Shown: positions 13,934 through 15,482 of the stretch, piece by piece
How the letters are laid out: the number at the start of each line of letters is the position of its first letter
Numbering within the stretch: position 1 is the stretch's first letter
From: JAVBOD01 sp031551045
GTDB taxonomy: Bacteria; Bacteroidota; Bacteroidia; Bacteroidales; UBA932
Direction of reading: 5' to 3'
DNA length: 15,482 bases
NCBI GenBank assembly: GCA_031551045.1
Contig: JAVBOD010000093.1
Location: 1 to 15,482, forward strand
Position numbers and translations under genes: made by a program
Notes under the pieces: generated by a model
Told to the model about the DNA's origin: nothing
Seen by the model: the letters and a program-made list of their open reading frames with translations, nothing else
The model's database searches: none

Positions 13934-14353
13934 ATGATTACATATCAAAACAATTGTCGGGGCATCCGGTTTTCAGAAGTGGTTGAGATACTGAAAACAG
14001 TCGGGATGAACTATCACCCGGCAGAAACGGAGGAGCGAGCATTCAATAACAGCTTTCGCGTTGTCTTCGCATTTGACGGTACGCGGCTCGTCGGATTCGC
14101 GCGTGCAATCAGCGACGGCGTGTATCAGGCGGCATTGTACGATATGGCTATTCATCCCGATTATCAAGGAAGAGGGATTGGTAAACACATTGTCGAGAAA
14201 ATCAAAGAACAGCTCGAAGGGTTTAATATCCTCTTATATGCCTCGCCCGGAAAGGAAGATTTTTATCGCAAGTTGGGATTCCGCAAAATGCTGACGGGCA
14301 TGGTCTTGTTTGTAGATGCCGCCTCTAAAAAAGAAAACGGGTTTATTGAATAA
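13934..14353 (+). CDS. GNAT-family N-acetyltransferase
   Basis: Transfers an acetyl group from acetyl-CoA to an amine; the substrate is unknown. The 139-residue protein is a single GNAT domain: RLVGFARAISDG (51-62) forms the central strands, LYDMAIHPDYQGRGIGKHIV (68-87) is motif A with the acetyl-CoA pyrophosphate loop Q-G-R-G-I-G, and FYRKLGFRKM (110-119) is the typical C-terminal motif B. It is followed 25 nt later by the MmcQ/YjbR gene and is probably co-transcribed with it. Base composition is more balanced than in the two upstream genes. The 136-nt gap before it contains an interrupted GAACGG/CCGTTC inverted repeat (13812-13817, 13859-13864) but no promoter I can call. Confidence 0.93.
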   Translation: MITYQNNCRGIRFSEVVEILKTVGMNYHPAETEERAFNNSFRVVFAFDGTRLVGFARAISDGVYQAALYDMAIHPDYQGRGIGKHIVEKIKEQLEGFNILLYASPGKEDFYRKLGFRKMLTGMVLFVDAASKKENGFIE

Positions 14354-14378
14354 CGGATAATGAAAAAAAATAATTGCC

Positions 14379-14741
14379 ATGAACATCGAAGCGTTAAGAG
14401 CGTACTGCCTTTCTATTAAAGGAAGCTCGGAATCGTTGCCTTTCCTCGATCACACGGTGTTGGTGTTTAAGGTAATGGACAAGATGTTCGCTTATGTTGC
14501 TTTGAATCCTAAAGACGGAATTTTTAAAGTTAACCTGAAATGCAATCCGGAAAAGTCTGTCGAATTGCGCGAACGATACCGGGGAATAACGGCGACCGAT
14601 TTCAAATCGTTATTATGGAATACGGTATATCTGGAAAGTGACGTGCCCGATAAATTAATGGAAGAACTGATTAAGCATTCGGTAGATGAGGTAATCGGAA
14701 AATTACCGAAAAAGAAGCAGGAAGAATACCGGAATAGTTGA
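14379..14741 (+). CDS. MmcQ/YjbR family protein (DUF419)
   Basis: A 120-residue protein of the MmcQ/YjbR family, which has a CyaY-like fold and is often annotated as DNA-binding, although the biological role is not established. Family features are visible: MNIEALRAYCLSIKGSSESLPF at the N-terminus (written as two parts MNIEALRAYC and LSIKGSSESLPF), KMFAYVAL (35-42), the VNLKCNP segment (51-57) and the SLLWNTVYL (77-85) stretch before the closing helix. It is 25 nt downstream of the GNAT gene. Downstream is the structured intergenic region and a convergent VOC gene. Length is typical; no oddities. Confidence 0.9.
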   Translation: MNIEALRAYCLSIKGSSESLPFLDHTVLVFKVMDKMFAYVALNPKDGIFKVNLKCNPEKSVELRERYRGITATDFKSLLWNTVYLESDVPDKLMEELIKHSVDEVIGKLPKKKQEEYRNS

Positions 14742-14782
14742 TCATAATCAAATGAAAATACAAATAAAGCCATCCAATTTCG

Positions 14783-14926
14783 AGTCGCGAAGCGACTAAA
14801 TGTGAATAACCGCGGGTAAGCGAATTGAAAAACGGTTTGTGCTCCGTGCGCAAATTCAGACTGGTCTTTCCATCCGCGGGTTGCCTGCCCGACTAAAGTC
14901 GTTCAGGCAGGCAACCACGGTTATTC
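14783..14926. repeat. Nested inverted-repeat structure between convergent genes
   Basis: The 291-bp gap 14742-15032 contains no gene but several paired segments. AGTCGC/GCGACT (14783-14788, 14792-14797) close a GAA loop. An outer 9-bp stem pairs GAATAACCG (14804-14812) with CGGTTATTC (14918-14926). Inside it, GGTTGCCTGCC plus CGAC (14879-14893) pairs with GTCG and GGCAGGCAACC (14898-14901, 14906-14916) around TAAA with a TTCA bulge. TTTGTGC/GCGCAAA near 14835-14853 can form a further stem with one G-U. Together they make a strong, nested structure of about 140 nt. It may be a dispersed intergenic element or a bidirectional terminator; past 14950 I see nothing strong. Confidence 0.75.
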
Positions 14927-15032
14927 AAATCCAACCCTTATCGGGGTTTTGATTATACTATATGCTTATGCAACTTGTTAAGCCCCCTTCCCAGGGATAT
15001 GTAACTATAGGCAGCTTTTTTACCGGGAATAG

Positions 15033-15434
15033 TTATTGCGCGGCTTTTTCATCCATCCAGAAAAATTCCCAGATGTGCCCGTCCAAGTCGTAAATACTAC
15101 GCGTGTACATAAAGCCCAAATCTTCTTCCCGTGCTTTGGATGCCCCTAACGAGAGCGCTTTTGTAAAAATTTCATTCACTTTTTCTTTGCTTTCGAAAGA
15201 AATGGCCAGCATTCCTTCTATCCTTTCGGAAGTATCCGTAATATTTTTAGTGGTAAACGACAGGAAAAACGGTTCCCGCAGCATCATCACATAGGCCGTT
15301 TCGTTGATTTTCATGCAAACGGCATTTTCATCCGAGAATTTCTCGTTGAAAGTAAATCCCAATTGGCTGAAAAAATTCCGTGTCTTTTTCAAGTCTTTTA
15401 CCGGGATGTTCGGAAATATCATTTGTGTGTACAT
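15033..15434 (-). CDS. VOC-superfamily (glyoxalase/bleomycin-resistance-like) protein
   Basis: A 133-residue single-unit VOC protein. The pattern is typical: MIFPNIPVKDLKKTRNFFSQ opens the first beta-alpha-beta module, LGFTFNEKFSD follows, and the second module ends SIYDLDGHIWEFFWMDE, where His and Glu of HIWE are the usual metal-ligand positions. Substrate cannot be inferred; family members range from lyases to binding proteins that confer antibiotic resistance. Ten codons further upstream lies another in-frame ATG (15464), but the start at 15434 fits the domain boundary. Both ATGs lie in the arms of an inverted repeat (15421-15471). The gene converges on the MmcQ/YjbR gene across the structured gap. 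Confidence 0.9.
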   Translation of the reverse strand: MYTQMIFPNIPVKDLKKTRNFFSQLGFTFNEKFSDENAVCMKINETAYVMMLREPFFLSFTTKNITDTSERIEGMLAISFESKEKVNEIFTKALSLGASKAREEDLGFMYTRSIYDLDGHIWEFFWMDEKAAQ

Positions 15435-15471
15435 AATTATTTTATTTTTATCGGTTATGTACACAACAAAT
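15421..15471 (-). promoter_or_regulatory. Inverted repeat spanning the VOC gene start codon
   Basis: TGTGTACATAA (15426-15436) and TTATGTACACA (15455-15465) are perfect inverted 11-bp arms with an 18-nt A+T-rich loop. The pairing continues with ATTTG (15421-15425) against CAAAT (15467-15471) after one bulged A. The minus-strand ATG at 15434 is inside one arm and an alternative ATG inside the other. It could be an operator for a dimeric regulator or an mRNA hairpin that hides the start. Confidence 0.55.
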
Positions 15472-15482
15472 TTCTTGCCAAA

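Noticed and set aside
1..15482. CRISPR array, tRNA or rRNA genes
   Set aside because: No regularly spaced direct repeats and no cloverleaf or rRNA-like conserved segment were seen on reading; a tRNA scan was not possible.

Overview
The window looks like a chromosomal segment of a Bacteroidota bacterium, probably of the Bacteroidales type. The lineage call rests on three things: a secreted protein with a type IX secretion (T9SS) type A C-terminal sorting domain, several upstream elements matching the Bacteroidota -7 promoter consensus TAnnTTTG, and many starts without a strong Shine-Dalgarno sequence. Species cannot be named from the sequence. No rRNA, tRNA, CRISPR array, transposase or integrase was seen.

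Layout. Positions 1-138 hold the last 45 codons of an ABC transporter ATPase (+), cut by the window edge. A minus-strand block follows: folE (GTP cyclohydrolase I), an NfnA-like FAD/[2Fe-2S] reductase subunit, and pyk (pyruvate kinase). A REP-like hairpin lies between nfnA and pyk and another after pyk. Divergent from folE, with back-to-back candidate promoters in a 57-bp gap, is mqnB-mqnD (+), two enzymes of the futalosine route to menaquinone. engB (ribosome-assembly GTPase, -) converges on mqnD across a 14-bp-stem hairpin. From the engB divergent region runs a tightly packed + operon: a membrane PASTA-domain protein, a 661-aa T9SS-exported protein and an RluA-family pseudouridine synthase. 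After a repeat-rich gap come a DUF554 membrane protein and ddl (D-Ala-D-Ala ligase) with its own promoter.

The right third is more accessory: an exported S51 (peptidase E/cyanophycinase-like) serine hydrolase with an unexplained C-terminal domain, a small exported hypothetical protein, a GNAT acetyltransferase, an MmcQ/YjbR protein, a 291-bp structured intergenic region, and a VOC-family protein on the minus strand whose start codon lies inside an inverted repeat.

Functionally the left two thirds are core metabolism and envelope/ribosome housekeeping: glycolysis, pterin and menaquinone synthesis, electron transfer, ribosome assembly, peptidoglycan. The S51 and hypothetical genes are visibly more A+T- and Lys/Asn/Ile-rich than their neighbours, which suggests later acquisition. 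No clear new defence or biosynthetic system was found. The best leads are the secreted gene embedded in the PASTA-rluA operon, the nfnA without its nfnB partner, the S51 fusion, and the intergenic hairpin elements sharing a GCGAAGC core.
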